From CAYFUF01 sp964394795 (GTDB taxonomy: Bacteria; Bacillota; Clostridia; Tissierellales; Peptoniphilaceae): a DNA stretch of 18,847 bases. Under the pieces are notes generated by a model, which was not told the origin of the DNA, ran no database searches, and saw only the letters and a list, made by a program, of their open reading frames with translations. Made by a program: the position numbers and the translations under genes. The stretch covers positions 1 through 18,847 of the forward strand of contig CAYMYX010000029.1 of NCBI GenBank assembly GCA_964394795.1, given 5' to 3'. Below, piece by piece: positions 6,818-14,356 of the stretch (position 1 is the first letter of the stretch; each line of letters begins with the position of its first letter).

Positions 6818-7357
6818 ATGGACATCGGAGAGAGAATTAAAAATAGGCGGCTACAGATGGGCTTGACCCAGGAGGAGCTTGCCGACCGGTCAGACCTGAC
6901 CAAGGGCTTTATTTCCCAGTTGGAGAGGGATCAGACATCGCCTTCGGTAGATACACTGGAGAATATTGTCAACGCTTTGGGCCTCAGCATGGCCGACTTC
7001 TTCTTGGAAGTGGAGGAGGAGCCGGTGGTGTACCGGAAAGAGGATGCGATTGTCTCCGAGTATGGCAATTTGGGATCTCGGATGGCCTGGCTCATTTCTA
7101 ACGCCCAAGCGCGGGAGATGGAACCTGTAGTTGTGGAGATTGACAGCGAGGGAGCGACCAAGCATTATCCGCCTTTTGAAGGGGAGATTTTTGGTTATGT
7201 CCTGGATGGCAGCGTGAAGCTCCACTATGGTGAAACCACCTACCGCATCAAGAAGAAAGACAGCTTCTATTTTGAAGCTGATGAACCCTTTTATATAGAA
7301 AACACAAATAAAAATGTGGCCAGAGTGCTATGGGTGGCGACCCCGCCCACGTTTTAG
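6818..7357 (+). CDS. XRE-cupin transcriptional regulator of the polyamine operon
   Basis: This 179-residue cytoplasmic regulator has an XRE/Cro-type helix-turn-helix (about residues 5-60, with TQEELADRSDLTKGFISQLE) and a cupin domain (about 105-175). The architecture is that of PuuR-like repressors, and such genes are often first in pot operons of Bacillota. In the cupin, the usual metal-binding histidines appear replaced (YPPFEGEIF and EPFYIEN where H-x-G-E and PH are common), so it may sense a small molecule such as a polyamine without a metal. ATG 6818 has GGAG at 6805-6808; the frame also runs back to a TTG at 6785, which would add 11 unusual residues. potA follows after 8 bases, with its AGGAGG overlapping this stop codon, so translation is probably coupled. 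Confidence 0.9.
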   Translation: MDIGERIKNRRLQMGLTQEELADRSDLTKGFISQLERDQTSPSVDTLENIVNALGLSMADFFLEVEEEPVVYRKEDAIVSEYGNLGSRMAWLISNAQAREMEPVVVEIDSEGATKHYPPFEGEIFGYVLDGSVKLHYGETTYRIKKKDSFYFEADEPFYIENTNKNVARVLWVATPPTF

Positions 7358-7365
7358 GAGGAATT

Positions 7366-8424
7366 ATGGCAAGTCAAATTGAATTAATTGATTTAAATAA
7401 GTCGTACGATGGAGAGCTTGTTCTCAAGGACATGAACTTGACCATTGAAGAGAATGAGTTTATTACTTTATTGGGGCCATCCGGCTGTGGTAAAACCACT
7501 ACCCTCCGCCTAATCGGAGGCTTTGAAACACCCGACTCCGGCCAGGTTTTGTTTAACGGGGAAGACATTACCTCATTGCCACCTCACAAGAGGATGATCA
7601 ATACTGTCTTCCAACGTTACTCCCTGTTTCCTCACTTAAACGTCAAAGAGAATGTTGCCTTCGGCCTTCAAATTCGTGGCGTTAGCAAGGATGAAATCGA
7701 CCGTAAGGTCAACGATATGCTTAAACTGGTTGGCCTTACTGGTTATGAGAAGAGACAGATTGATCAGTTATCAGGTGGCCAACAACAGCGTATCGCCATT
7801 GCGAGAGCGCTAGTCAACGAGCCCCAGGTTCTCTTGTTGGACGAGCCCTTGAGTGCCCTTGACCTCAAGTTGAGAAAAGAAATGCAACTGGAGTTGAAGC
7901 GGATTCAGCAGGAAGTTGGTATTACCTTCATCTTCGTTACCCACGATCAAGAAGAGGCGCTGACCATGAGCGACCGAATCGTCGTCTTGAAGGAAGGCAT
8001 CGTTCAGCAGATCGATACACCTATCAATATCTATAATGAACCAATCAATGACTTCGTCGCGGACTTTATCGGCGAATCCAATATCTTAGAAGGCATCATG
8101 CACGAGGACTACAAGGTCACCTTCTCCAACCACCTCTTTGACTGTGTCGACTTCGACTTTTACCCCAATGAGGCGGTGGACGTGGTCATTCGCCCAGAGG
8201 ATGTCGAGCTCGTTCCATCCGGCCAAGGGATGTTGGAAGGAACCATTTTGACCAGCCTCTTCATGGGTGTCCACTACGAAATGAATATTCAGGTCGGCGA
8301 CGAAACCTATTTGTGCCAATCCACGAGGACTCACGAGATTGGGTCACCGATTGGCATCGTCATCCAGCCAGAAAACATTCATGTTATGAGGAAGGGAGAA
8401 ATTGAAGGCGATGAAGACTTATAA
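7366..8424 (+). CDS. potA: Spermidine/putrescine ABC transporter ATP-binding protein
   Basis: This 352-residue ATPase powers polyamine import on the inner face of the membrane. It shows Walker A GPSGCGKTT (37-45), the Q-loop Q83 in VFQRYSLFPH, signature LSGGQ (135-139), Walker B VLLLDEP (155-161) and the H-loop histidine H193. A TOBE-type regulatory domain covers about residues 270-345 (VIRPEDVEL). AGGAGG at 7356-7361 fixes ATG 7366; an upstream in-frame start at 7330 would lie inside the regulator gene. Its end overlaps potB by 14 bases. Length and motifs are normal for PotA. Confidence 0.95.
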   Translation: MASQIELIDLNKSYDGELVLKDMNLTIEENEFITLLGPSGCGKTTTLRLIGGFETPDSGQVLFNGEDITSLPPHKRMINTVFQRYSLFPHLNVKENVAFGLQIRGVSKDEIDRKVNDMLKLVGLTGYEKRQIDQLSGGQQQRIAIARALVNEPQVLLLDEPLSALDLKLRKEMQLELKRIQQEVGITFIFVTHDQEEALTMSDRIVVLKEGIVQQIDTPINIYNEPINDFVADFIGESNILEGIMHEDYKVTFSNHLFDCVDFDFYPNEAVDVVIRPEDVELVPSGQGMLEGTILTSLFMGVHYEMNIQVGDETYLCQSTRTHEIGSPIGIVIQPENIHVMRKGEIEGDEDL

Positions 8425-9280
8425 AAAAACCAGCTCTATCTATTTTGTCTGGTTGGCGATCTTCGTCATTGTCCCACTCCTGATGATTATCTATTACGCC
8501 TTTCAGGATGGGGACGGCCAGCTGTCCTTAGCCCAGTTCCAACGCTTCTTCAGCTCCAGTTCCCTTATCACGCTGTTTAAGTCGGTTAGAATTGCTGGCA
8601 TTGCCACCATACTGTGCTTGCTACTAGCCTACCCCGTAGCCTACATCATGTCTCGCATGAAGACCCGTTTTCAACCAACGGCCATGATGCTAGTTGTCAT
8701 CCCCATGTGGATGAACTTCCTTTTAAGAACCTATTCCTGGATTACGATCCTGTCGAGAAACGGTATCTTGAACCAGTTCTTGGAGTCGATCGGCCTCAGC
8801 AAGATGGATATGCTCTACACCGAGGGCGCTGTCATTTTGGGTATGGTCTACAACTTCCTCCCCTTCATGATCTTGCCCATCTATACGGCACTGGAAAAGA
8901 TGGACCAATCTTTGATCGAGGCGGCAGCAGATTTAGGGGCCAACAAGGTGCAGACTTTTACGAAAGTTATTTTTCCGTTATCCTTGCCTGGGGTTGCTTC
9001 CGGCATCTCCATGGTCTTCATACCGGCTTTGTCCACCTTCGAAATCACCATGTTGTTGGGTGGCAACAAAACCAATCTGATTGGTAACATCATCGAACAA
9101 CAATTTACGGTTACGGGCAATTGGTCCTATGGGTCGGCGATGGCCGTCATCCTGATGGTCTTCCTTGTCATCTCCCTGATTATTTCCAAGGACGAAGACG
9201 CCCAGGTCGCGAGACCAACGAAAGCCGAAAAATTAGTCGAAAGCGTCGATCAAGCGATGGGAGGAGCAGACAATGTCTAA
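8411..9280 (+). CDS. potB: Spermidine/putrescine ABC transporter permease PotB
   Basis: This 289-residue integral membrane protein forms one half of the polyamine channel. About six membrane segments are visible, starting with residues 10-30. The EAA loop that contacts PotA is EAAADLGANKVQTFTKVIFP (170-189). The start is uncertain: ATG 8411 is used here, but GGGAG at 8394-8398 is closer to an in-frame TTG at 8402, which would add three residues. It overlaps potA by 14 bases and potC by 8 bases. The C-terminal tail (about 260-289) is polar and charged. Confidence 0.93.
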   Translation: MKTYKKTSSIYFVWLAIFVIVPLLMIIYYAFQDGDGQLSLAQFQRFFSSSSLITLFKSVRIAGIATILCLLLAYPVAYIMSRMKTRFQPTAMMLVVIPMWMNFLLRTYSWITILSRNGILNQFLESIGLSKMDMLYTEGAVILGMVYNFLPFMILPIYTALEKMDQSLIEAAADLGANKVQTFTKVIFPLSLPGVASGISMVFIPALSTFEITMLLGGNKTNLIGNIIEQQFTVTGNWSYGSAMAVILMVFLVISLIISKDEDAQVARPTKAEKLVESVDQAMGGADNV

Positions 9281-10055
9281 GTGGTTAAAACGCATTTATC
9301 TTTTCCTCATCTACGCCTTTTTGTACGCGCCTATCATCGTCCTCATCGTTTTCTCTTTCAATGAGGGAAGAACACGGGGGTCATGGGATGGCTTCTCCCT
9401 CCACTGGTACGAGTCTCTCTTCCAAAATGACGAGATTATGTCGGCCTTGAAGAATACCTTGTCCGTGGCAACCATCGCGACAATTGTATCCACCATTTTG
9501 GGGACGTTGGGGGCTATCGGGATTTACGAATTCCGTGCTAACCGCCGCCGCGTCATCTTAGCGTTGAACCAAATCCCAGTCATCAACCCGGACATCGTTG
9601 CCGCTGTCGGCTTTATGGTCCTCTATCGGACGCTGACTTTGGATTCCGGTTACCTGACACTGGTCTTGTCCCATATTGCCTTTACCGTGCCTTACGTCGT
9701 CCTGTCAGTCTTACCTAAATTGCGGCAGATGCCGAGGGCCTACACCGAGGCAGCGATGGACCTTGGGGCAACCCCCATGCAGACCCTTCGCTTGGTCGTC
9801 TTACCACAGATTAAGACGGGCATTATCTCCGGCGCGTTGATGGCTTTCACCCTGTCTATAGATGACTTCGTCATCTCCTTCTTCACCACCGGCAACGGGG
9901 TAGAGACGGTGTCGACGATGGTCTACTCGATGGCCCGCCGTGGTATCAATCCGGAAATCAACGCCCTGTCTACCCTCATGTTTGGGGCCATGCTCATCCT
10001 CATGATCCTCATGAATGTCATGACCGGCGTGAAAGGAGAAAAGAATGAAAAATAA
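9273..10055 (+). CDS. potC: Spermidine/putrescine ABC transporter permease PotC
   Basis: This 260-residue integral membrane protein is the second channel subunit. It has about six membrane segments, the first at residues 8-28. The EAA loop is EAAMDLGATPMQTLRLVVLP (159-178), followed by the conserved LSIDDFVISFF segment. GGGAGGAG lies before ATG 9273, inside the end of potB, with which it overlaps by 8 bases. It overlaps potD by 11 bases. Gene order, length and motifs match the PotC family. Confidence 0.95.
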   Translation: MSKWLKRIYLFLIYAFLYAPIIVLIVFSFNEGRTRGSWDGFSLHWYESLFQNDEIMSALKNTLSVATIATIVSTILGTLGAIGIYEFRANRRRVILALNQIPVINPDIVAAVGFMVLYRTLTLDSGYLTLVLSHIAFTVPYVVLSVLPKLRQMPRAYTEAAMDLGATPMQTLRLVVLPQIKTGIISGALMAFTLSIDDFVISFFTTGNGVETVSTMVYSMARRGINPEINALSTLMFGAMLILMILMNVMTGVKGEKNEK

Positions 10056-11091
10056 ACTCCTTGGTTTAATATTTGGTCTTGTTCTCCTGTTCAGCCTCAC
10101 CGCCTGCGGTGGAGACGGGGAGTCAGCGAGCAAGGTCGTCAACATCTACAACTGGGGTGAATACATTGACCCCGACCTGATTACCAAGTTTGAAGAGGAG
10201 ACCGGCATAACCGTCATCTACTCCAACTTCACCACCAACGAAGACCTCTACGTCAAGCTGAAAAACGGGGGTAGCAATTACGATTTGATTACGCCTTCGG
10301 ACTACATGCTGGAGCGGATGATTCAGGAGGGCATGGTCCAAGAGTTAAACTTTGACAACATCCCCAATCTGGAATATGTGGATGCAGAATACCTCAACCA
10401 CACTTATGACCCCGACCAGGAATATTCGGTTCCTTACTTTTGGGGAACGCTGGGTATCGTCTATAACACCACGATGGTGGATGAACCGGTCATCTCTTGG
10501 GATATCCTCTGGGACGAAGACTATGCCAGAAATGTCATCATGTTAGACTCTTCTAGGGACTCTTTGGCTGTTGCTCTGGCTCGTCGGGGCTACTCTCTGA
10601 ATTCAAGAAACGAAGAAGAGCTCAATCTGGTGAAAGAGGACCTGATGGACCAATATCCCATCGTGTATGCTTACTTGGTTGACCAGATCAAGGACATCAT
10701 GAAGAACGACGAGGCTGCCCTTGCGGTCATGTTCTCGGGAGACGCTCAAGAAGCCGTTCTAGATAACGAAAACCTCGACTATGCGATTCCAGAAGAGGGA
10801 AGCAACCTCTGGTTCGATTGTTTTGCTATTCCTTCCAATGCCCAGAACAAGGAGAATGCCGAACTCTTCATTAACTTCATGTTGGATCCGGAGAATTCTT
10901 CGGTGAACGCCGAGTACGTTGGTTACTCGCTCCCAAGCTCTGCGGCTCAGGAGCTCTTAAGCGATGACTACCGCTATTCGGAGGTTTCCTATCCGCCACC
11001 GGAAATTTTGGAGAATCTCGAAGTTTACTCCCATCCGGGGGACTTCATCGAGGTGTATGACCAGATTTGGCAGGATGTGAAGAATCAGTAA
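10045..11091 (+). CDS. potD: Spermidine/putrescine-binding lipoprotein PotD
   Basis: This 348-residue protein captures polyamines outside the cell and delivers them to PotB/PotC. A signal peptide (residues 1-20) ends in the lipobox LTAC with the lipid-modified cysteine at C21, as expected for a Gram-positive binding protein anchored to the membrane. Motifs matching E. coli PotD ligand contacts include NWGEY (36-40), TPSDYM, and LWFDCFAIP, whose tryptophan and aspartate hold the polyamine amines. Spermidine versus putrescine preference cannot be judged. AAAGGAG lies 6-7 bases before ATG 10045, inside potC. It is the last gene of the operon. Confidence 0.95.
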   Translation: MKNKLLGLIFGLVLLFSLTACGGDGESASKVVNIYNWGEYIDPDLITKFEEETGITVIYSNFTTNEDLYVKLKNGGSNYDLITPSDYMLERMIQEGMVQELNFDNIPNLEYVDAEYLNHTYDPDQEYSVPYFWGTLGIVYNTTMVDEPVISWDILWDEDYARNVIMLDSSRDSLAVALARRGYSLNSRNEEELNLVKEDLMDQYPIVYAYLVDQIKDIMKNDEAALAVMFSGDAQEAVLDNENLDYAIPEEGSNLWFDCFAIPSNAQNKENAELFINFMLDPENSSVNAEYVGYSLPSSAAQELLSDDYRYSEVSYPPPEILENLEVYSHPGDFIEVYDQIWQDVKNQ

Positions 11092-11115
11092 GTAATAATT
11101 GAAGATGTGAAATGG

Positions 11116-11147
11116 AAAGCAGGTGAGTAAGTATCGTCTGCTTTTTT
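11116..11147 (+). terminator. Terminator of the pot operon
   Basis: A 7-bp stem (AAAGCAG with CTGCTTT) with a 15-base loop and six T residues. The long loop makes it weaker than others in the window. Confidence 0.7.
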
Positions 11148-11204
11148 ATTGGAAGGAAGTCGGGGAGTCCTAGGTAAAATAAACGTAAAATCATGGCCCA
11201 CGTC

Positions 11205-11232
11205 GTTAATTTTACTAAACTAGTGGTATTAT
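11205..11232 (+). promoter_or_regulatory. Promoter and possible operator of the low-complexity membrane protein gene
   Basis: TGG-TATTAT (11224-11232) is an extended -10 element. Just upstream, over the -35 region, GTTAATTTTACTAAAC (11205-11220) matches the dyad at the pot operon start in 13 of 16 positions. A small leader hairpin, TCGGC-CTTA-GCCGA, follows at 11242-11255. Confidence 0.45.
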
Positions 11233-11279
11233 ATAGAAAAGTCGGCCTTAGCCGATCTGCGTATAAGGAGGAGAGACAT

Positions 11280-12737
11280 ATGGATGATAACAAGCAAACT
11301 CGTTATGACAGTGATTCCGAAAGAAACCAAAATCGCTATGACAGCAAGGATGCCAATAATGATTCGAGATACAGCAGCTCTAGCGAAGTAGATGAAGGCC
11401 GTTACTCTTATTCCGGTTGGACAGAGAAGTATAAGGCGGAGCAAGAGGCGAAAAGTGCTGGTGCTAGCCCAGACCAACAGGTAGGCGCGACGAATGATTC
11501 TCCTTATGGTGGTGGCCAAACTAGCCAAGCTAGCCAGCAACCAACGCCTAGTGGAGAACAGACAGAAAGTGCTGATACCCCCTACAAGCACGAAGAAAGT
11601 AGACAAGCTCCATATACGAATGAGAATCAACAGGGCAGCCAACAGCAAAGTGGCAGCCAGCAATATGGCAACCAACAACAATATGGAAACCAAGGCCAAT
11701 ATGGCAACCAACAACAGTATGGTAACCAAGGCCAATACGGGAACCAACCACCATACGGACAGCAACAGGGCAACCAACAGTATGGCCAAGGTAATCAATA
11801 TGGTGGCCAGCAACAGGGTGACCAAGGCTACGGTCAACAAGGTCAACAACCTTACGGACAAAATCCTTACCAGCAACAAGGTCAACAACAGGGTCAGCAG
11901 CAAGGTAACCAGCAAGGCTATGGCCAACAAGGCGGATATCCTTATCAGCAGGGCCAACAACCTTACGGTAATCAGAACCAGTATGGCCAACAGGGTGGAC
12001 CAGGCGGTTACGGCCAAGGCGGCTACAATCAGGGTTATCCAAATCAAGGAAATCAAGGCTACAATCAAGGCTACAACCAGGGCGGTTACAACCAAGGATA
12101 TAATCAGGGTGGATATGGCCAGGGTTATCCGGGACCTCAAGGTGCCGGCTTAACAGGCTTCGTTGCCAATGTGGGTCGCTCGATTGGTGGGCTCTTCCAT
12201 AAATTATTAGCAATTAAGAACATTGGAATTTTTGCAGCACTAGGTTTCGCAGTTATCGTCCTTCTCTTCACCCTATTAGGTAATCGTTCCGAATTTTGGG
12301 GAACAGCGATTCTCTACACCTTTATCGGCCAAATTATCATGTTCGGCCTTACCTTCGCCGCCTTTAAGGTCGCAGAAGCGATCCTAGGTGTACGAAGAGA
12401 CCTTCAAAGAACGTTGGTTTATACGACGCTGCACGTGCTTGTCGTCTACCTGCTCACTTTGCTGTTAGGAAACTTCACATGGGCAAGCAGAATTCTAATT
12501 ATCCTTCTCGCAGCCGTCTTCGATTTCTTCATGCTCACAGCAGACTTCGACTTGATGCAACAAAGCGGCGCAAGAAACCAACAGGGTGGCTTGGACCAAG
12601 CGGTGATGAAGTTTATCCTAATCCATGTTGGATTATTGGCAGCAGCAACGCTCCTCGGGTTCATCTTGTACGAGCTAATCATCAATTCGATGATTAATAA
12701 TGCAATTCGACAACAATTTAATGACTACGGTTTTTAG
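11280..12737 (+). CDS. Membrane protein with long Gln/Gly/Tyr/Asn-rich low-complexity N-terminal region
   Basis: I do not recognise this 485-residue protein. Residues 8-51 hold four 11-residue repeats, each starting with Arg-Tyr (8, 19, 30, 41) and rich in Ser/Asp/Asn. Residues about 115-288 are almost only Q, G, Y, N and P, with QYGNQ and GYNQG repeats, like prion-like or phase-separating domains. Residues about 312-468 hold about five membrane segments (312-334, 340-364, 377-397, 401-422, 442-467), then a polar end (NDYGF). No signal peptide precedes the tail. Membrane topology is not certain; the tail is probably cytoplasmic. AGGAGGAG at 11266-11273 fixes ATG 11280; a longer frame from 11193 would cross the promoter. 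It is monocistronic with its own promoter and terminator. A role as a membrane-bound scaffold or condensate former is inference only. Confidence 0.85.
   Translation: MDDNKQTRYDSDSERNQNRYDSKDANNDSRYSSSSEVDEGRYSYSGWTEKYKAEQEAKSAGASPDQQVGATNDSPYGGGQTSQASQQPTPSGEQTESADTPYKHEESRQAPYTNENQQGSQQQSGSQQYGNQQQYGNQGQYGNQQQYGNQGQYGNQPPYGQQQGNQQYGQGNQYGGQQQGDQGYGQQGQQPYGQNPYQQQGQQQGQQQGNQQGYGQQGGYPYQQGQQPYGNQNQYGQQGGPGGYGQGGYNQGYPNQGNQGYNQGYNQGGYNQGYNQGGYGQGYPGPQGAGLTGFVANVGRSIGGLFHKLLAIKNIGIFAALGFAVIVLLFTLLGNRSEFWGTAILYTFIGQIIMFGLTFAAFKVAEAILGVRRDLQRTLVYTTLHVLVVYLLTLLLGNFTWASRILIILLAAVFDFFMLTADFDLMQQSGARNQQGGLDQAVMKFILIHVGLLAAATLLGFILYELIINSMINNAIRQQFNDYGF
11664..11735 (+). repeat. Two tandem 36-bp coding repeats
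   Basis: The 12-residue unit YGNQQQYGNQGQ is encoded twice in a row (11664-11699 and 11700-11735) and begins a third time at 11736. The two copies differ at a few third codon positions, so they are older than a recent slippage event. Confidence 0.85.
12060..12113 (+). repeat. Two tandem 27-bp coding repeats
   Basis: The 9-residue unit YNQGYNQGG is encoded at 12060-12086 and 12087-12113, followed by a degenerate third unit (YGQGYPG). It lies in the same low-complexity region as the 36-bp repeats. Confidence 0.85.
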
Positions 12738-12752
12738 GTTTTAGGTAATATC

Positions 12753-12783
12753 AAGAGGTGGCCGAGAGGTCGCCTCTTTTTTT
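12753..12783 (+). terminator. Terminator of the low-complexity membrane protein gene
   Basis: An 11-bp stem (12753-12763 with 12768-12778, two G-T pairs) closed by GAGA, then a T run. Confidence 0.92.
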
Positions 12784-12785
12784 CT

Positions 12786-12820
12786 TGGGGGCCATGTATC
12801 CGTTCCCACCATGGCCCTCA
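12786..12820 (+). repeat. GC-rich inverted repeat before holA (dyad element, copy 2)
   Basis: GGGCCATG (12789-12796) pairs perfectly with CATGGCCC (12810-12817) across 13 bases; with one G-T pair the stem reaches 11 bp. There is no T run, and the previous terminator is complete without it. Its first half resembles the element at 6644-6666. Confidence 0.55.
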
Positions 12821-12856
12821 TAACCGAAAGCACCTGCACCCGACCACCTTTTGTTC

Positions 12857-12862
12857 TATAAT
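12857..12862 (+). promoter_or_regulatory. -10 element of holA
   Basis: A perfect TATAAT lies about 36 bases before the holA start. No good -35 or TGN extension is visible. Confidence 0.5.
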
Positions 12863-12898
12863 AGACAGACAAGGTAAATCAAAAGGGAAGGAGCCTCC

Positions 12899-13933
12899 AT
12901 GAAATATTCAGCTTGGATACAACAATTAGATAAGGGTTTAGTCAACGGCGCCTACCTTTGCTTAGTTACCGAGCCTTTTCTATGGGAGTCGATGAAGAAG
13001 GTCATCCTCTCGGATATCGTCGGGGAAGGGCTTAGGGATTTTAATTATGACCACATGAACTTCAAGGAAATTAACCGTCAGGAGTTGGAGAATGCCTTGG
13101 AGACGATGCCCATGATGGCCGACCGAAGGGTCGTAGTCTTGGAAGATGTCCCCCTTGAAAAAGACCAGGTGAAAAAATACGAGGAAGAGTTGGAAGCTTT
13201 ACAGGGCTATTTAGCGAAGCCTAATCCTTCGACCTTGCTCTTTATCAGTTTCATGGGGGAGAAGCCCTTCCAAGGAAAGATTTTCAAGGACATGCAGGTC
13301 TACTTGGAACGTGTCGAGTTGACTAGACTAGGTCCCCACGAGCTCGAGAACTTTATAGTTAAAAACTTCCAGCGAAGCAAGTTGCAGGTAGAGAAGGCCG
13401 TCGTTGAGGAGATTATCCGCGCTTCTGACTATCTGGACCAAAAGTCCGACGCCACCCTTTACGATGTGGCTAACATGTTGGACCAAGTGAAGGGGACGGA
13501 ACTTCGAGGTCGTGTTAGCCTGGAAGCAGCGAGGGGAGTCATCGTTCGAGACATAGAAGACGATATCTTCCGCCTGATGGATGCCATCAGCAATCGCGAT
13601 GCAGCGACTTGCCTAAAGTTGTACCGAGGCTTTGTTGCTTTGGGGCAGAATGAGCAGCAAGTCTTCTTCATGATTGTTCGCCAGTTTAGAAACCTCATCG
13701 GCGTGAAGGCAATCGCGGATAAGAAGATACCGGATCGGGATGGCCAGAAGAGGCTGAAACTTTCTCCCTACGAATACAAGAAGCTGAGGGGGCACATCGG
13801 TCGGTTTTCCATGAAGGAACTTCTGGAAAACTATGACCAGCTCTTTGAAATCCACCGAAAGAACCGGACGGTGAACACGGATTTCAACCTCATGGTTGAG
13901 CGTTTTCTGGTGGAAGCAAGTGTCGCGAAATAG
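12899..13933 (+). CDS. holA: DNA polymerase III delta subunit
   Basis: This 344-residue cytoplasmic protein is the clamp-loader wrench that opens the sliding clamp during replication. Its length and layout fit the delta family: an N-terminal AAA+-like domain without a working P-loop (residues about 1-140, with the conserved-type segment NALETMPMMADRRVVVLEDV), a middle helical domain, and a C-terminal collar domain with DIFRLMDAISNRD and FFMIVRQFRNLIGVKAI. GGAAGGAG lies before ATG 12899. The position just before rpsT is conserved in many Bacillota and supports the call. Confidence 0.92.
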   Translation: MKYSAWIQQLDKGLVNGAYLCLVTEPFLWESMKKVILSDIVGEGLRDFNYDHMNFKEINRQELENALETMPMMADRRVVVLEDVPLEKDQVKKYEEELEALQGYLAKPNPSTLLFISFMGEKPFQGKIFKDMQVYLERVELTRLGPHELENFIVKNFQRSKLQVEKAVVEEIIRASDYLDQKSDATLYDVANMLDQVKGTELRGRVSLEAARGVIVRDIEDDIFRLMDAISNRDAATCLKLYRGFVALGQNEQQVFFMIVRQFRNLIGVKAIADKKIPDRDGQKRLKLSPYEYKKLRGHIGRFSMKELLENYDQLFEIHRKNRTVNTDFNLMVERFLVEASVAK

Positions 13934-13958
13934 GCAAAGAGAAAACGAGAAAAACGGT

Positions 13959-13987
13959 TTGCAGCCCTTAAAAAATTATGATATACT
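13959..13987 (+). promoter_or_regulatory. Promoter of rpsT
   Basis: TTGCAG at 13959-13964, a 17-base spacer and TATACT at 13982-13987, with a TGA extension before the -10. A strong promoter suits a ribosomal protein gene. The leader is only about 23 bases long. Confidence 0.85.
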
Positions 13988-14016
13988 ATTTCGGTATCAC
14001 GCGAGGAGGTGAGAGA

Positions 14017-14286
14017 ATGGCAAATATTAAATCAGCGAAGAAAAGAATTCAAGTTGCAGAGCGTAATCGCTTAAAGAATAAAAGCAAGAAGACCGAAGTT
14101 AAAACTTACATCAAGAAGTTTGATCAAGCTATTGAGGCGAATGACGCTAACGAGGCAAATGAATTGCTAAAAGTTATCGATAAGAAACTCAAAAAAGCTG
14201 CCCTCTCGAGTGCTGTTTCTAAGAATGCGGCAAGTCGTAAAGTAAGTCGACTTCATAAGAGATTAAACGCTTTATCAGCAAATTAA
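14017..14286 (+). CDS. rpsT: 30S ribosomal protein S20
   Basis: This 89-residue basic protein binds 16S rRNA in the small ribosomal subunit. The start MANIKSAKKRIQVAERN is typical of S20, as are the Lys-rich helices and the C-terminal NAASRKVSRLHKRLNAL. AGGAGGTGA at 14004-14012 fixes ATG 14017; an in-frame ATG at 13978 lies within the promoter. In E. coli S20 controls its own translation; nothing in this short leader shows such a site. Confidence 0.97.
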   Translation: MANIKSAKKRIQVAERNRLKNKSKKTEVKTYIKKFDQAIEANDANEANELLKVIDKKLKKAALSSAVSKNAASRKVSRLHKRLNALSAN

Positions 14287-14310
14287 TTATTTCGAGTATA
14301 AGCCAATAAG

Positions 14311-14337
14311 CTGTCATCCGTAGGATGGCAGTTTTTT
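14311..14337 (+). terminator. Terminator of rpsT
   Basis: A 9-bp stem (CTGTCATCC with GGATGGCAG, one G-T pair), the tight loop GTA and six T residues. Confidence 0.92.
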
Positions 14338-14356
14338 AATGGTTCTATATCGAATA

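Noticed and set aside
11229..12140. A long open frame on the minus strand coding a very hydrophobic protein of 303 residues
   Set aside because: It is antisense to the Q/G/Y/N codons, whose complements read as Leu, Val, Ala, Ile and Thr. It has no convincing ribosome binding site and its composition follows directly from the repeats.
11622..12140. Regularly spaced repeats that might suggest a CRISPR array
   Set aside because: The repeats are short, degenerate at third codon positions and in frame with a well-supported gene; there are no unique spacers and no cas genes.
11494..12153. A 219-residue open frame in another forward frame over the repeats
   Set aside because: Its Asn/Thr/Lys/Met-rich sequence is a frame-shifted reading of the same repeats, with no ribosome binding site or membrane domain.
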